Assembly: GCA_000333855.2 (NCBI GenBank)
Contig: CM007336.1
Coordinates: forward strand, 376,146 to 440,145
Direction of reading: 5' to 3'
Length of the DNA: 64,000 nucleotides
Source of the DNA: Endotrypanum monterogeii
Lineage: Eukaryota > Euglenozoa > Kinetoplastea > Trypanosomatida > Trypanosomatidae
Part shown: one piece after another, positions 41,387-51,040 of the stretch
Position numbering within the stretch: position 1 is the first letter of the stretch
Layout of the letters: each line of letters starts with the position of its first letter
Notes under the pieces: model-generated
Database searches by the model: none
Seen by the model: only the letters and a program-made list of their open reading frames with translations
Told to the model about the DNA's origin: nothing
Position numbers and translations under genes: made by a program

Positions 41387-43054
41387 TCAAATCATCGGTG
41401 GTTCCCACGACGTTGTCTTGGTCAAGTGGTTGATGTAAAACGTGCGACCCGTGCGAGGGTCTACGCGGGCTTCCCACGGCGCCGGCAATGACGTCGCGTT
41501 GCCGTTGCCGGGATGGGAACTGATGGTCGCAACTTTCTCGGGGACAGAGGCGCTCGGCTGTGGACGATCCCAGGTTGTCATTCTGGACTGGTGGTTCACG
41601 TAGAACTTGCGTTTCGTTTTAGGGTCGGTGCGCTCCTCCCAGCCGTCCGGCAGCGCCACGCTCAACTCCGGCGGCGATGCTCGTGGCAGCTTGGGTTGCG
41701 CACCGAGCCACACCCGCACCTGCTCCTCTAGCTCCGACTGCTTCTGTGGCCCAAGTGGGTGTTGCCACGTTGAATGCGTGGCGCCAGTCGTGTCCGTGTG
41801 TACAAAGTAATGGCGCTGTCGCGTTGCATCGTAGACGAGGACCCAGCCCGGTGGAAGGGTAGTGAACACCTTTGGTTCAACGAGAGGCGCCGGTGCCCTG
41901 GCGATGTCATTGGCTGCGGGGAGGGGCGATGCCCTAGATGACGGGTGCATCTGGGTCGGCGGTGGGGCGTTCTGCAGCATCACTGCTGGTGACGTGGCCG
42001 TAGTGAGAGAGTGCAACGAGCCCGTCCCCATGGATGGGGGCACAGCGGCTGCTGAGACAGAAGCGATGGACGACAACGTTGGTCCACTCACTGCGTCCAG
42101 AGGCTTTGGTACGATAAGATCCAATGGCCCCTGGGGGGCGAGGAGCTGGTCGCCGCATTTGCGGTCGCGGCGGGATACGCTGCTGTTACTGCTGCTGGGT
42201 TGAGAGGTAGAGGGGGGCGGGGCAGTCGCTGCCATGGATTGTGGCTGGTTGGTTGACGCGAACAGGTCAGGCGCACTGGGCAGCGGTGCTGAGGCCGCAG
42301 TTACGGCTGCCGGTGCTTTCTGCATTGCGACTGTCGCTCCTTGGCTGTTCCACTTCTGTCGCAAGCGCATTTGCAGCGTCTTCAGCTCTGTCAGCGCGGA
42401 TATGGAGAGGTTTCCTTGCTCCTGGTGGTGCACCAGAGATAATGCAGCAATAGCGGCGTCGGTGCTCGGCAGAAACGTGACGCCGTCGCGCTTTGGCATT
42501 GTCGCCACGCCGCCAGTTGTGCCGTATCGCGCTGACGCATACCCGAGAAGTTCCTCTGCTACTTCGTCGCCATCGTACACAGCAAACACGACCTCGCCGC
42601 TCTCCCGCGACGCCATCCACTCCAGCGCTGTGGACAGGTATGCGTTCGCTGCAACCAGACAGAAGACATGCGCCAATTTGCCATGCGGGAACACAGCGTT
42701 GTTCCCCCCACTGGCGGGCATCAGCGACAACTGTAGCAGCTTTGTGCACAGCGCGGCGTCGACCGGGCTGCCAGCGCGGCCGCGGATGCTCTCCAGGACG
42801 TGCGTCTGGAAGCGCAGACGGCGCAGGGAGGAGATGATGCATGTGCGCGACCCTTCTTCGAGGCCATTGATCAGCGCAGAGGAGAAAAAAATTATACGGG
42901 AGACGATGGCCGTCGCTGCGGTGTCGGCACCAACTGGCTGGAGTAGCTGTTGCTCGATCGCCGTCAGGAGCCGCTCCACAGCTGCCTTTACTTCCTCTTC
43001 CGAGGTGGGCTGGAGGCCGCTGAGGAAGTAGTCACCGTCGACAAGAAGGTGCAT
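41387..43054 (-). CDS. Triple WW-domain protein
   Basis: The 555-residue protein ends in three WW domains, at about residues 400-433 (LPPGWVLVYD...STWQHP), 468-498 (LPDGWEERTD...TTWDRP) and 523-553 (LPAPWEARVD...TSWEPP). WW domains bind proline-rich ligands. The second and third have both Trp residues and the aromatic pair. The first has a longer loop. The N-terminus starts MHLLVDGDYFLSGL, and a second acidic segment (VVFAVYDGDEVAEELL) follows, recalling PIN/NYN-type nuclease folds, but I cannot confirm this. The middle is a Pro/Ser/Ala-rich linker. WW proteins of this layout often act in RNA processing or ubiquitin pathways. The reading frame continues upstream to about 43216 without another ATG. 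It is the last gene of the minus unit. Confidence 0.85.
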   Translation of the reverse strand: MHLLVDGDYFLSGLQPTSEEEVKAAVERLLTAIEQQLLQPVGADTAATAIVSRIIFFSSALINGLEEGSRTCIISSLRRLRFQTHVLESIRGRAGSPVDAALCTKLLQLSLMPASGGNNAVFPHGKLAHVFCLVAANAYLSTALEWMASRESGEVVFAVYDGDEVAEELLGYASARYGTTGGVATMPKRDGVTFLPSTDAAIAALSLVHHQEQGNLSISALTELKTLQMRLRQKWNSQGATVAMQKAPAAVTAASAPLPSAPDLFASTNQPQSMAATAPPPSTSQPSSSNSSVSRRDRKCGDQLLAPQGPLDLIVPKPLDAVSGPTLSSIASVSAAAVPPSMGTGSLHSLTTATSPAVMLQNAPPPTQMHPSSRASPLPAANDIARAPAPLVEPKVFTTLPPGWVLVYDATRQRHYFVHTDTTGATHSTWQHPLGPQKQSELEEQVRVWLGAQPKLPRASPPELSVALPDGWEERTDPKTKRKFYVNHQSRMTTWDRPQPSASVPEKVATISSHPGNGNATSLPAPWEARVDPRTGRTFYINHLTKTTSWEPPMI

Positions 43055-44021
43055 GGTCCTGGTAAGAATGTGCCGCTCCTCCTCGTGGGAGAGGGTGCCT
43101 TCAATGCGCGAGAAAGAAAATATACGGCACGCGGAGGGATGGGCAGTGAACAGGGAGCTAGTGCCGCCTCCGGGTAGTGTGTGCTGTGTCAGTGGTGGCG
43201 TCGCGCTGCAAATCAAAGTTGTGACAGAAATTGCAGCGAGAGGCGAGCGGAGTACGCTAGTGTGTGCGTGTGTGTGTGTGGTGGGGGGGAGGCAACGAAA
43301 GCAATTAGAAAGCGAAATAGTTGAGAAATGTGCGTGTGCGTACGAGCGCTTTATGCGGTAGGGGCAGTGTCAGAGAGAAGCGAGGGGTTATAATCTCTGA
43401 AAGATGAGGGGCAGTAAGCGTGCGCGTTCGTACGCAGGTGTGTGTGTGTGTGTGGTGGTGAAGGCCGAAGGGGTTCGCGAGTGAGAGGGCGGGTGCCAAG
43501 GGAAGAAGAGGAGGAAGTGGTGGTGTGGGTATTCGCAAAGACCTATAAGTTGCGTAATCGACGTGGTCAGAAACACACGCACCGAATGAAAGATAAGGGA
43601 GTGACATCTGGATGAGGAGCGAGGGCCCACGGTCTTATTTCTTATGACGGGAGGACGGGGTGTAGGGGTGCAGAGGAGGGTTGAGACTCCCGAAAGGAGA
43701 TAAGAAATGCGCTTGTTTGCTCCCACTCGATGCCACCCCGGGCGAGTGCGGTGAGGACGTCCGTTGTCTGAGCTGCTTTCCGATTTTGCTGCGGGGCATG
43801 TAGAGTTAGCGAGCAGGAGGGATTCTCCCCCAAAAATGGTGTATTCACACCAGATGACCAAGTACAACAACAACGCACACACATAGATGTGCGCTTTTTT
43901 TTTTTACAGGAACACACACACACAACAAACAAGCCGTGCCACCGTCACTCGAGTCTGCTTCCTCCCACTTCCTGGGTGCGTCTACTCCAAATGCAATGAC
44001 CAGGAGATGGAGAAATAGCTG
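43055..44021. other. Spacer, WW gene to 44022 gene
   Basis: No gene is recognised. On the minus strand it contains (CA)n at about 43263-43280 and 43437-43454 and pyrimidine tracts, with likely acceptor AGs just right of 43216. A minus-strand frame of 164 codons (43388-43882) has microsatellite-derived, non-gene-like composition. Confidence 0.55.
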
Positions 44022-44381
44022 TCACAGCGATGCGTCCGAGTCACTTTCACTTGCGATGTCGTCGCTATCGGAGTCAGTGCGAGTCCGTTTCCGTCCGGTA
44101 TCAGCGGTCGCGACACGAGTTGCTGTCTTGAAGGGATCCAGCCACTGTTGTACTTCCTCTTCCACGGCCTTTGCATATTTCTCGTTGATGAACAGCATAC
44201 GTACCGTTGCCGATGAGCTCGTGCTCGTGTCTTGGAAGATGGCGGACACACTCCGACCATTGGCGTCCGAGTTGCCGATACGTAGCAACATTTCAAGCGC
44301 GGAGGGGTCGCGGCACGTCACGGTTGCCCCGCGCTCTACCTCCACACCCTTGAGTAATGCATGCAACTGCGAATTCGCCAT
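44022..44381 (-). CDS. Small protein with basic-acidic tail, 119 residues
   Basis: I do not recognise it. The first ~85 residues look like one small folded domain (MANSQLHALLKGVEVERGAT; ALEMLLRIGN; ATVRMLFINEKYAKAVEEE; VQQWLDPF). The tail is a basic RKRTR followed by DSDSDDIASESDSDASL, an acidic Ser-rich stretch typical of casein kinase 2 targets and of nuclear proteins. A nuclear role is therefore plausible but unproven. The ATG follows acceptor-like AGs (about 44400) after a pyrimidine tract. A larger frame extends to 44618, but it reads through that tract and is not accepted. The near-identical 383-bp repeat lies about 245 bases upstream. Confidence 0.75.
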   Translation of the reverse strand: MANSQLHALLKGVEVERGATVTCRDPSALEMLLRIGNSDANGRSVSAIFQDTSTSSSATVRMLFINEKYAKAVEEEVQQWLDPFKTATRVATADTGRKRTRTDSDSDDIASESDSDASL

Positions 44382-44626
44382 GTATGTCTGATGGGTTTCC
44401 TTTAGAGTGAGTGCGCGCATGTGTGTGTATGGGGGGGGGAGAGAGGAAAGAAGGGAGGGGTAGCTGTAACAGACGTCTGTACACGTAATCAGATAACGGC
44501 AACAAGCGGGGGGAGGCAGTTGAAGGGGTACCATCACACGCCTTTCTTTGGCCGTACTCGACCGTTCGATGTGGAGCCCCACACTACCTATTTTCCAACA
44601 ATCACCACCATAACTCACACCTTATT
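44382..44626. other. 5' flank of 44022 gene
   Basis: Short spacer with a minus-strand pyrimidine tract at about 44430-44462. It ends at 44618-44626 with CACCTTATT, which nearly repeats the bases on the other side of the 383-bp element. Confidence 0.6.
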
Positions 44627-45009
44627 GTGCGCTGCAACGTAGCGGTAGACGCGCGTAGCGGCAGTGAGCCGGCCCACCCAACTGAGCACGACATCGGACC
44701 TCACGCCGCACACAAGGCCCGGCTCGCAGGACACCGGGTGCCATGTCGCTTCGGGGGTGCCTCCCCCCTCCCCCTCCCCGGGCATACCCATCAGGAGGCG
44801 CCGAGGACTGTGGGAGATTTGATCGAGTCCGTTTGGCTCGTTGTTTGTTGTGTTCGTGAGGAAAACATCGGCACTGCCGCCAGTCGGTCCAAAACCGCGC
44901 ATGCGTGGGCGTGTGGCCCTGTCACACACAGACGTTGCTCCCGCACATCGGCAGGAGTGGAGGGGGGACGGAAACACGAGGCACTATGGGGCCTCCCTCT
45001 CTTCTCCCC
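44627..45009 (-). repeat. 383-bp dispersed element, copy 2 (inverted)
   Basis: Reverse complement of 34342-34724, identical at 382 of 383 positions and without gaps. The flanks of the two copies are unrelated. This copy is bounded by CACCTTATT (44618-44626) and CACCTTTTT (45009-45017), a 9-bp direct repeat with one mismatch that overlaps the element by one base and looks like a target-site duplication. It lies in the sense direction of the minus unit, between the 45482 and 44022 genes. The identity suggests recent insertion, or homogenisation with copy 1. Confidence 0.85.
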
Positions 45010-45193
45010 ACCTTTTTTTCCTGTCCTTTTTTGAGAACCAGAGGATGTACCTTGATGTTGAGCACGGGGGATGACGGAGAATAACGACATTGGGAGCTCC
45101 AACTCCTCAAGACCCAGTACACGCCTCTGCAGTTGTAGAGACGGCCAACATCGTAGGCAACTTTTTCTCTCAATCACAGTGACAGTGTGTATC

Positions 45194-45231
<38 letters not shown>

Positions 45232-45481
45232 CGTGGTGAGCAGAAATGACCTCGTGGCGTCAGGAAGGGGTTCAGCCACGTCAGATGAACTGGTGCGTGG
45301 GATGCCGGTTCGCGGAAGGGGAAGGGGGGGGGGAGGGGGCGAAGCAAGATATTAGGAGGCGCCAAGCCGATATTGCTATATACACGGGGAGGTAGAACAT
45401 CGAAGAAAACAGAAAAAGTGCGATGAAAGCTGTCGTGGCGGGAGGGGTTTCTCTGGTGGTGGCGCCTGCAATCACGTCGCA
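45010..45481. other. 3' flank of 45482 gene
   Basis: No gene is seen. (TA)n lies at 45197-45228, and G-runs near 45325-45340. Confidence 0.6.
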
Positions 45482-46537
45482 TCAACTTTCCTCCACTCGC
45501 CTGTTGAGGAGTTCTTGACGACTGGAGGCAAGGTAGTTTCGGATCTCATCCGCTTGCATCTTCTTGAAGAACGCTGCCTGCTCATGATAAAGAAATGTGC
45601 GATGCTGAGCTTCGTCAGCAGTGAGGTTGCGTGCCGCTTCCGGCTGCAGTTCAAAACGCATCGCTTCGAACTTGAGTTGAGAGAGTCGCGCGTTGCGGTA
45701 CTCTTTTGCCCTTTCTTCCAGAAGACAACCGGCATACAGCCGTTGCATCCGCTCCACTTCCATGCGTCCGTCTTGTTCACTGAGCTCAAGCAAAAAAATT
45801 TGGTATTGTTGCTGTTGAATGAAATTTGCGTACGCTAGACGCCTTTCACGATCTTCTCTCTTCACAGCTGCGTATTCCTTCGCCTCGCGCATCATCTCTA
45901 CCTTCCGCGTTTCGATCCAGTCTGTAGCTTCTGCATTTTCAATACGCTTTCGGCCCTGCGGTTCCTCCACAAAGGACAGAGAGCGGCGGTGCAGTACCTC
46001 CTGCAACTGTGCTACGTCCAGCAGAAAGCGGAGGTAGTCGTTTTGTATGCACCACCGCCGCACGACTTCCTTCTGTACTACGTCCAGGGTGTTCACCTCG
46101 CGGAGGGCTACCATGACGGGAGCCAGTTTCTTTTCTACGCTCCACACGATCCGCACCAGCTCCTCTTGCTCATGGCGTATGAGTTGCTGACGAAATTTTA
46201 TCTCCCACCGGATCAGCTCGCTCATCAGCTTACGGTTACTACTTGACGCCGCGTTTGTAGCTGGAGAGCTGCGGCGGAGGATGGCGCGGCTGGCGCACGC
46301 GAAGAACCCGGCACCCGCCGGAAGGGCCGGGTTTGTGTTCCCTGCAGTGGTGTTGTAGTGCTCGCCGTGGGAAGTATTGCGCACTGGTCGGTTGAGGTCG
46401 AATGTTTTCAGTTCACTCATCAGTGCCGCCTCCCCACTTTCACCTACGTCCAACTTTGACGACGGCTTGGGCAACACTGGGTCGGGAGTCGCTGGGGACC
46501 GGTGGCCTCGCGATTGTTGGGATGAGGAGCACAGCAT
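45482..46537 (-). CDS. Coiled-coil protein, 351 residues, unknown
   Basis: No named family is recognised. After a ~90-residue variable N-terminus the protein is almost wholly helical and charged: KLMSELIRWEIKFRQQLIRH, EELVRIVWSVEKKLAPVM, VVRRWCIQNDYLRFLLDVAQ, REAKEYAAVKREDRERRLAY, then QADEIRNYLASSRQELLNRR at the end. The pattern suggests long coiled coils, as in flagellar or basal-body proteins, but this is inference. The larger frame reaching 46774 reads through the pyrimidine tract (CFFFLFFFG) and is not accepted. The acceptor AG at 46639-46638 follows the T-run at about 46661-46681, and the first ATG after it is at 46537. Confidence 0.8.
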   Translation of the reverse strand: MLCSSSQQSRGHRSPATPDPVLPKPSSKLDVGESGEAALMSELKTFDLNRPVRNTSHGEHYNTTAGNTNPALPAGAGFFACASRAILRRSSPATNAASSSNRKLMSELIRWEIKFRQQLIRHEQEELVRIVWSVEKKLAPVMVALREVNTLDVVQKEVVRRWCIQNDYLRFLLDVAQLQEVLHRRSLSFVEEPQGRKRIENAEATDWIETRKVEMMREAKEYAAVKREDRERRLAYANFIQQQQYQIFLLELSEQDGRMEVERMQRLYAGCLLEERAKEYRNARLSQLKFEAMRFELQPEAARNLTADEAQHRTFLYHEQAAFFKKMQADEIRNYLASSRQELLNRRVEES

Positions 46538-47212
46538 CGCAAAAGCAGGTGTACCCCCACGTATCCGCGCCTGTGTGTGCGTGTGTCTGTAGACGGATGG
46601 GTCTCTCTGCAGAAGAGAGGAGTAGTGGTATGCGTTTCTTAACCACGACAACAACAAACCAAAAAAAAAAAGAAAAAAAAAACAAGGAATATAGAAAGAG
46701 GGCAAGAGGGAGTGAAGGGAGAGACAGGTGACAAGAGGATTGAGGTACATGCACCAAACAGATGGGTCAATCATGTATGTGTCTGCAAGCTGATAGTCGA
46801 GTCAAGCAGGGGGGGGTGGTGGGGGTGGATTTCCCTTTGATTTGTTCGGACAGTGGCTTGAACTGTCCGAGCAGGAGGCATGGAGTGGTGAGGGGCGAGA
46901 CCCAGCAGATGAACAGACACACCTAAAAAAAGAAAAAAAAAACGACATCTGATACCAACACAATGGGTACCTCAAAGAGCAGAAACAAAAGCGGCGGCAG
47001 TCCCAGTAGCTGCAGGCAAAGGGAGAGGGCCACTAAGAATAAAAAAAATTAGGAGAAATATATGTGTCCATGTCTCTCTTTGTATGTGTGTATGTGTGTG
47101 TGTGTCTGTAGGCCGAGGAGGACTTGGGTGTGGGATGCATGCCACGAGCTTCACCTTAGAAAAACCCACGCGACATGTGTGCACACTTCCTCTCCTTCGA
47201 GCCTGTGCACCA
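46538..47212. other. Spacer between two coiled-coil genes
   Basis: No gene is seen. On the minus strand it has a T-rich pyrimidine tract at 46661-46682, (CA)n near 47083-47105, and a perfect short inverted repeat around 46846-46880 (TTCGGACAGTGGCTTGAACTGTCCGA-like, with an 8-base stem). Confidence 0.55.
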
Positions 47213-48580
47213 TCAAAGGTACTTCCTAACATGCGCATCCACGATTGTGGCGAGGTAAGCCAGTGTGTTTATGTTCCTCAATGTCGTCGGTTGTTCTTGC
47301 CCAACGACTGACGCGGGAGGTGGTGATGCTGCTGCTGCACCGAGAGATTCGCCTCGGGATCTCTTCAAGGAGGACTCATCTTTGTCGCATTGCAGATCGA
47401 CTGCACAGTAGTAGCTCTTAACCTCGAGGACGGTGTCACGCACCTCTGCCACCTCTGCGAGGAAGAGGCGAAGGTCGGCACGCATTGCGGTTGACGCGGC
47501 CGCAATTTCCATACACGCGGCCAGTAAGGGTGACGACAGCTCTGTAGATTGCTGGTGCCCTGAGTTCGTCTCCGGAGTTCCCGTGGCAGCAGCAACCACG
47601 TAGGAGAGGACACGTATCAGAGAGGCGCATAGTGCTTTCCATGACTCACCAACCACGTCGCCGCTGCTGCGCAGTACAGCACGCCCGTCCCCGACGCGCG
47701 ATCTTTTTGCGCCGATTGTTTCCGCTGCAGTTGGTGTTGACACCACTCGGCTCGGTCGTTGGTCGTCAGTAGCACCTGTGCTGCAGGAGCCCTGTCCTTC
47801 GATACGGGTCGCTACAGGATGTGCAAGACGCTCGTGTCTGTCCGGTCTGACGATCAGCATTGCCTCGGCGCACTCCCTGGTTAGTGACATGAGCCACAGG
47901 AGGAGGGAGCCAAATGTATTCGCGTTAACCGAGCCGAGAAGCAGTCGGTGCGTGACCGGCAGCGGGCACGTCGCGTCCAGCAGGCGGTACCGTATGAGCT
48001 GCGCTGGGGTGGGGAGCCGTAAGCAGGCTGGGGCTGGGCGAGAGGTTTGCGCATCGCTTCCTGTCTCGCTACCGTTGGCCAACGCTGGTGCCTCAATCTT
48101 CGCTGGGAATGTCCACGGAGGAGGAGGACGATGATGATGATGATGATCAGAGCTCGTGTCGATTCCAGTGGGCTCACACGCGAAGGGGTCGACGACACAC
48201 CGAGACTCATGACACCCGCGGCTCTCCTCACTGTTGCACTCCAAGTCTGCTGCCTCGGCGGTGGCTGCCCAAAGCTGGAGCAGCTCTCCCAAGGAGTAGA
48301 ACACCATACCGGAATGCAGCCCGAACAGCGGTGACGCCGATGTTTCTGAGATACATGCGTCACCAGCAGACGCTATTTCGTTTTCTGCTGCCGCAGCTGC
48401 GCCTCGACGCCACCACGAGAACAGACCTATTGCAGACTCTTTGAGGCACTGCAGCAGGCGACGTTGCTCCTTGAGAAGCTGCTGCAGTTGCAACTCCTCT
48501 CGGTACACACGCATCAGCTCTTGCTGCTGTGCAATGTGTGACATTGGCGCCGGCGGGGACGAGTGCGAAGGGAGGTTCAT
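47213..48580 (-). CDS. Unknown protein with N-terminal coiled coil, 455 residues
   Basis: No family is recognised. A strong amphipathic helix occupies the first ~50 residues (VYREELQLQQLLKEQRRLLQ). Then come an Ala-rich stretch, a helical segment (LGELLQLWAATAEAADLE), a His run (SDHHHHHRPPP) and further ordered segments (LTPAQLIRYRLLDA-like; TFGSLLLWLMSLTRECAEAM; SLIRVLSYVVAAA). It ends in ITTLAYLATIVDAHVRKYL-like helix. No signal peptide or membrane segment is clear. The longest ATG frame is given. However, the sense strand has no AG between 48680 and 48529 and is pyrimidine-rich there. The true mRNA may therefore begin after the AG at 48528-48527, with translation from the ATG at 48514 (433 residues). 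Confidence 0.7.
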   Translation of the reverse strand: MNLPSHSSPPAPMSHIAQQQELMRVYREELQLQQLLKEQRRLLQCLKESAIGLFSWWRRGAAAAAENEIASAGDACISETSASPLFGLHSGMVFYSLGELLQLWAATAEAADLECNSEESRGCHESRCVVDPFACEPTGIDTSSDHHHHHRPPPPWTFPAKIEAPALANGSETGSDAQTSRPAPACLRLPTPAQLIRYRLLDATCPLPVTHRLLLGSVNANTFGSLLLWLMSLTRECAEAMLIVRPDRHERLAHPVATRIEGQGSCSTGATDDQRPSRVVSTPTAAETIGAKRSRVGDGRAVLRSSGDVVGESWKALCASLIRVLSYVVAAATGTPETNSGHQQSTELSSPLLAACMEIAAASTAMRADLRLFLAEVAEVRDTVLEVKSYYCAVDLQCDKDESSLKRSRGESLGAAAASPPPASVVGQEQPTTLRNINTLAYLATIVDAHVRKYL

Positions 48581-49218
48581 GTGGTCGAGCGGGGGGGGGG
48601 GAGGAGGAGGAGGTAAGGAGAGGTCGGTGTGATGCGAAGGGAGATTTGTGTGTGTACAGACCGGCAGAGGAGAAAAAATCCTTACGCCTCAAGAGTGATG
48701 TCCCGACGACTGTGGATAGCGTACCTGCATGTCTGCACCAGTGGGTATTCGAGGGCAAGGAGGAGGGGAAGGAGGGAGTGTGCTGGAAGGGGTGGGTCGT
48801 GCAGAGACTCAGCGCCACGGGGGTTGCTAAAATTTGCGAGCTCAACCGCAGCTAATCATTTGTGTGTGTGTGTGGGGGGGGGGAGGAGATACAGCGTCAC
48901 GACTGACCCGGTGGGTCAATGTAAGCAGCGGCTCGGCGATGGACTACATCCCCTCTTTTTTCCCCCCAAACCTTACCCACGAGCATTTTGTTGTAGTGGT
49001 TTGCTGTTGGTTGAGATGATGGTGAAAAGAAAAGCAAAGACAAAATAAATACTCCAAGTAAAAGCACGAGAGATGTCGTCGTCGGTGTCTCTATGTGTCA
49101 CATCATACGTTGTTGCAGTTGTGGTGGGGATAACACATCACTTCTCCATGGTGCGCCCCCTCTCCTCCATAATCACCACCGAATTGCCCCCACTCCACAT
49201 AGCCCCCCCCCCCCCTGG

Positions 49219-49260
<42 letters not shown>

Positions 49261-49631
49261 CGGGATGGAGCATACACAAGAGGAGGCGAACGGCTGGGAA
49301 TGGAGGGAAGAGAGTGGTGGCTGCCACCACCTCACGCACCAACACGAATTCGCTAGCACACACACACACACACACGACTACGTATCAGTCACACGTCGTT
49401 TACCATCTCCTCATCGCTGCGATCGTGTAGGCGTATCCGCTTTTCAATCTACCATTTCTTCCGCTCACCTGTCTGCAGTGACGAGGGAGGGGTCTTCAAT
49501 ACACACACACATATACACACCCCATCTTGCACATAGGCACTGTCAGGGGCATGCCTGCCTCCCTGAAGCGAGCAGGATAGCGGTGGTAGGAGTGGGAGAG
49601 AGAGATGGGGGTAGGGGACAGCTACCTGAAC
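48581..49631. other. Spacer, 47213 gene to eL39
   Basis: No gene is seen. It contains a plus-strand G-run at 48591-48601 and purine-rich 48601-48620 (pyrimidine on the minus strand), a C-run at 49204-49215, (TA)n at 49223-49257 and (CA)n at 49358-49374 and 49500-49509. Confidence 0.6.
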
Positions 49632-49787
49632 TTAGTAGTTCAGCTTCGTGCGGCGCCAGTGGCGGCGCTTTTCGTTCCACTTGATGCGGTTGCCCGTGCG
49701 AAGACGAATCCAGTACGGCACCGGCTTGTTTTGGTTCATCTTCTTCGCATACTTCTTCTTCACAGCAAGCGGCTTGAAGCGACCCAT
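49632..49787 (-). CDS. RPL39: 60S ribosomal protein eL39
   Basis: This 51-residue protein is the complete eL39 of the large ribosomal subunit, located at the peptide exit tunnel. The match covers the full family length: [20 protein letters not shown] at the start, then [12 protein letters not shown], and the invariant [12 protein letters not shown] at the end. It is very basic, as expected. The ATG at 49787 is preceded by a pyrimidine tract and an AG at 49794-49793, which leaves a leader of only about five bases. A longer frame reaching 49862 is an untranslated extension. Confidence 0.97.
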
Positions 49788-50305
49788 GGTTGCTTTGAAT
49801 AAGGGGAAGCGAGTGGGGGAGACGCTGTGTGGTGAGTTGGCTACACAATCACACAGCAACAACCGCAGTAGCGCTGATATGGCCTCTCGGTATCACTGGC
49901 ACAGAGGTAGACGGTTGCAGGTTTGTTTGTTTGTTTGTGTGTGCGCGATGGAGCAGTATACCGAAAAAGAGTGGTGAAGTGTTGTGTAGGTGGTGAGTAC
50001 AAAGGTATAGAGAAGAGGATCCATACATGCTTCCCTTTACCCCTTCTTTGCTGCCGAAAAGGAGGAGGGGGAGGGGGGGGGCTTAGACCATGCACGCACA
50101 TGTGCGGGTAGTCGCACGTCGCCGATGCAAACGTGCTTACTGACCTGTATATCTCACTGACGCCTTTGCATTATATATATATATATATATATATATATGC
50201 ATACATATGGGTTGCTTTCTTGGAGTTGTAACTCAACACCCAACCCAATTGCACACATGGTGTGCTCACATATTCACGTATATATAATGCACATATGCAT
50301 ACATA

Positions 50306-50346
<41 letters not shown>

Positions 50347-51040
50347 GTAAGTTGATATACAGGCTCACGCATACACACGCACACACACTCTTCGTTGCCT
50401 TGTGCGCACATCATCACTAAACGCCCAGTTCGTAAGCCCAGACGACCATCTGGTTAGGTGCACTCAAAACCATATCATCGCGAGAACTGAGGAAACAAAC
50501 GAACAAACAAACACACACACACACATACACACACACACACACACATGTCGCTCCATCCCATCTCTCCGCATGCGCTACACCATGTCATAGCGTCTTCACC
50601 AGTTATATACGATACACCACGTATGCACACGCACCCGTGGGGGTATACGTACAAAACCAGGAAAGGCGAGGGTACGAGACACCAGAGCCACTAGAGGGTA
50701 TGTAGCGAATATGAAGGAGGGATGAATGGACGGACGGGGGGGGTATTGCCTCAAGACTACACGCACGTGAAGTTATCAGTAGGCAGAGGAGGACTTCTTT
50801 TCCACTCTCCCCGATACGCCCTCGTTTTTCTGTGAGCCTCTCCCTGGTTCCGCCTCTCACCCCACAACCACCACCAGCATCACAACCTGGGCTCACAAGG
50901 AGAGGAAGGAGAAGGGGTTGTGTGGCGGGAAGGGGTACTAGGGCGAGATGTACGCCCCCGCTAGCGACAGGCGATTGGCACACGCCCCAACCTCACCACC
51001 TTCACTTCTTTTTCTTCTTTCAGTTCCAAATAAAAATATG
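49788..51040. other. Spacer, eL39 to delta-COP
   Basis: No gene is seen. It holds (TTTG)n at 49921-49937, G-runs at 50061-50081, (TA)n at 50172-50198 and 50314-50344, and (CA)n at 50511-50545. The first part is the delta-COP 3' UTR in minus-strand terms. Confidence 0.6.
49793..49794 (-). promoter_or_regulatory. Predicted spliced-leader acceptor AG, eL39
   Basis: On the minus strand a CTCCCCC...CTTCCCCTTATTC tract leads to this AG, five bases before the start codon. Confidence 0.6.

Noticed and set aside
44382..44618. 79-codon N-terminal extension of the 44022 gene
   Set aside because: Reads through the pyrimidine tract and splice-acceptor AGs; the conserved-looking domain begins at the ATG at 44381.
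34342..45009. The inverted 383-bp copies as terminal inverted repeats of one 10.7-kb transposon
   Set aside because: The enclosed DNA consists of ordinary host genes on both strands, a tRNA and a strand-switch region, with no transposase or reverse transcriptase.
46538..46774. N-terminal extension of the 45482 gene with a hydrophobic CFFFLFFFG stretch resembling a signal anchor
   Set aside because: It is a translated pyrimidine tract upstream of the predicted splice acceptor, so it is not part of the mature mRNA.
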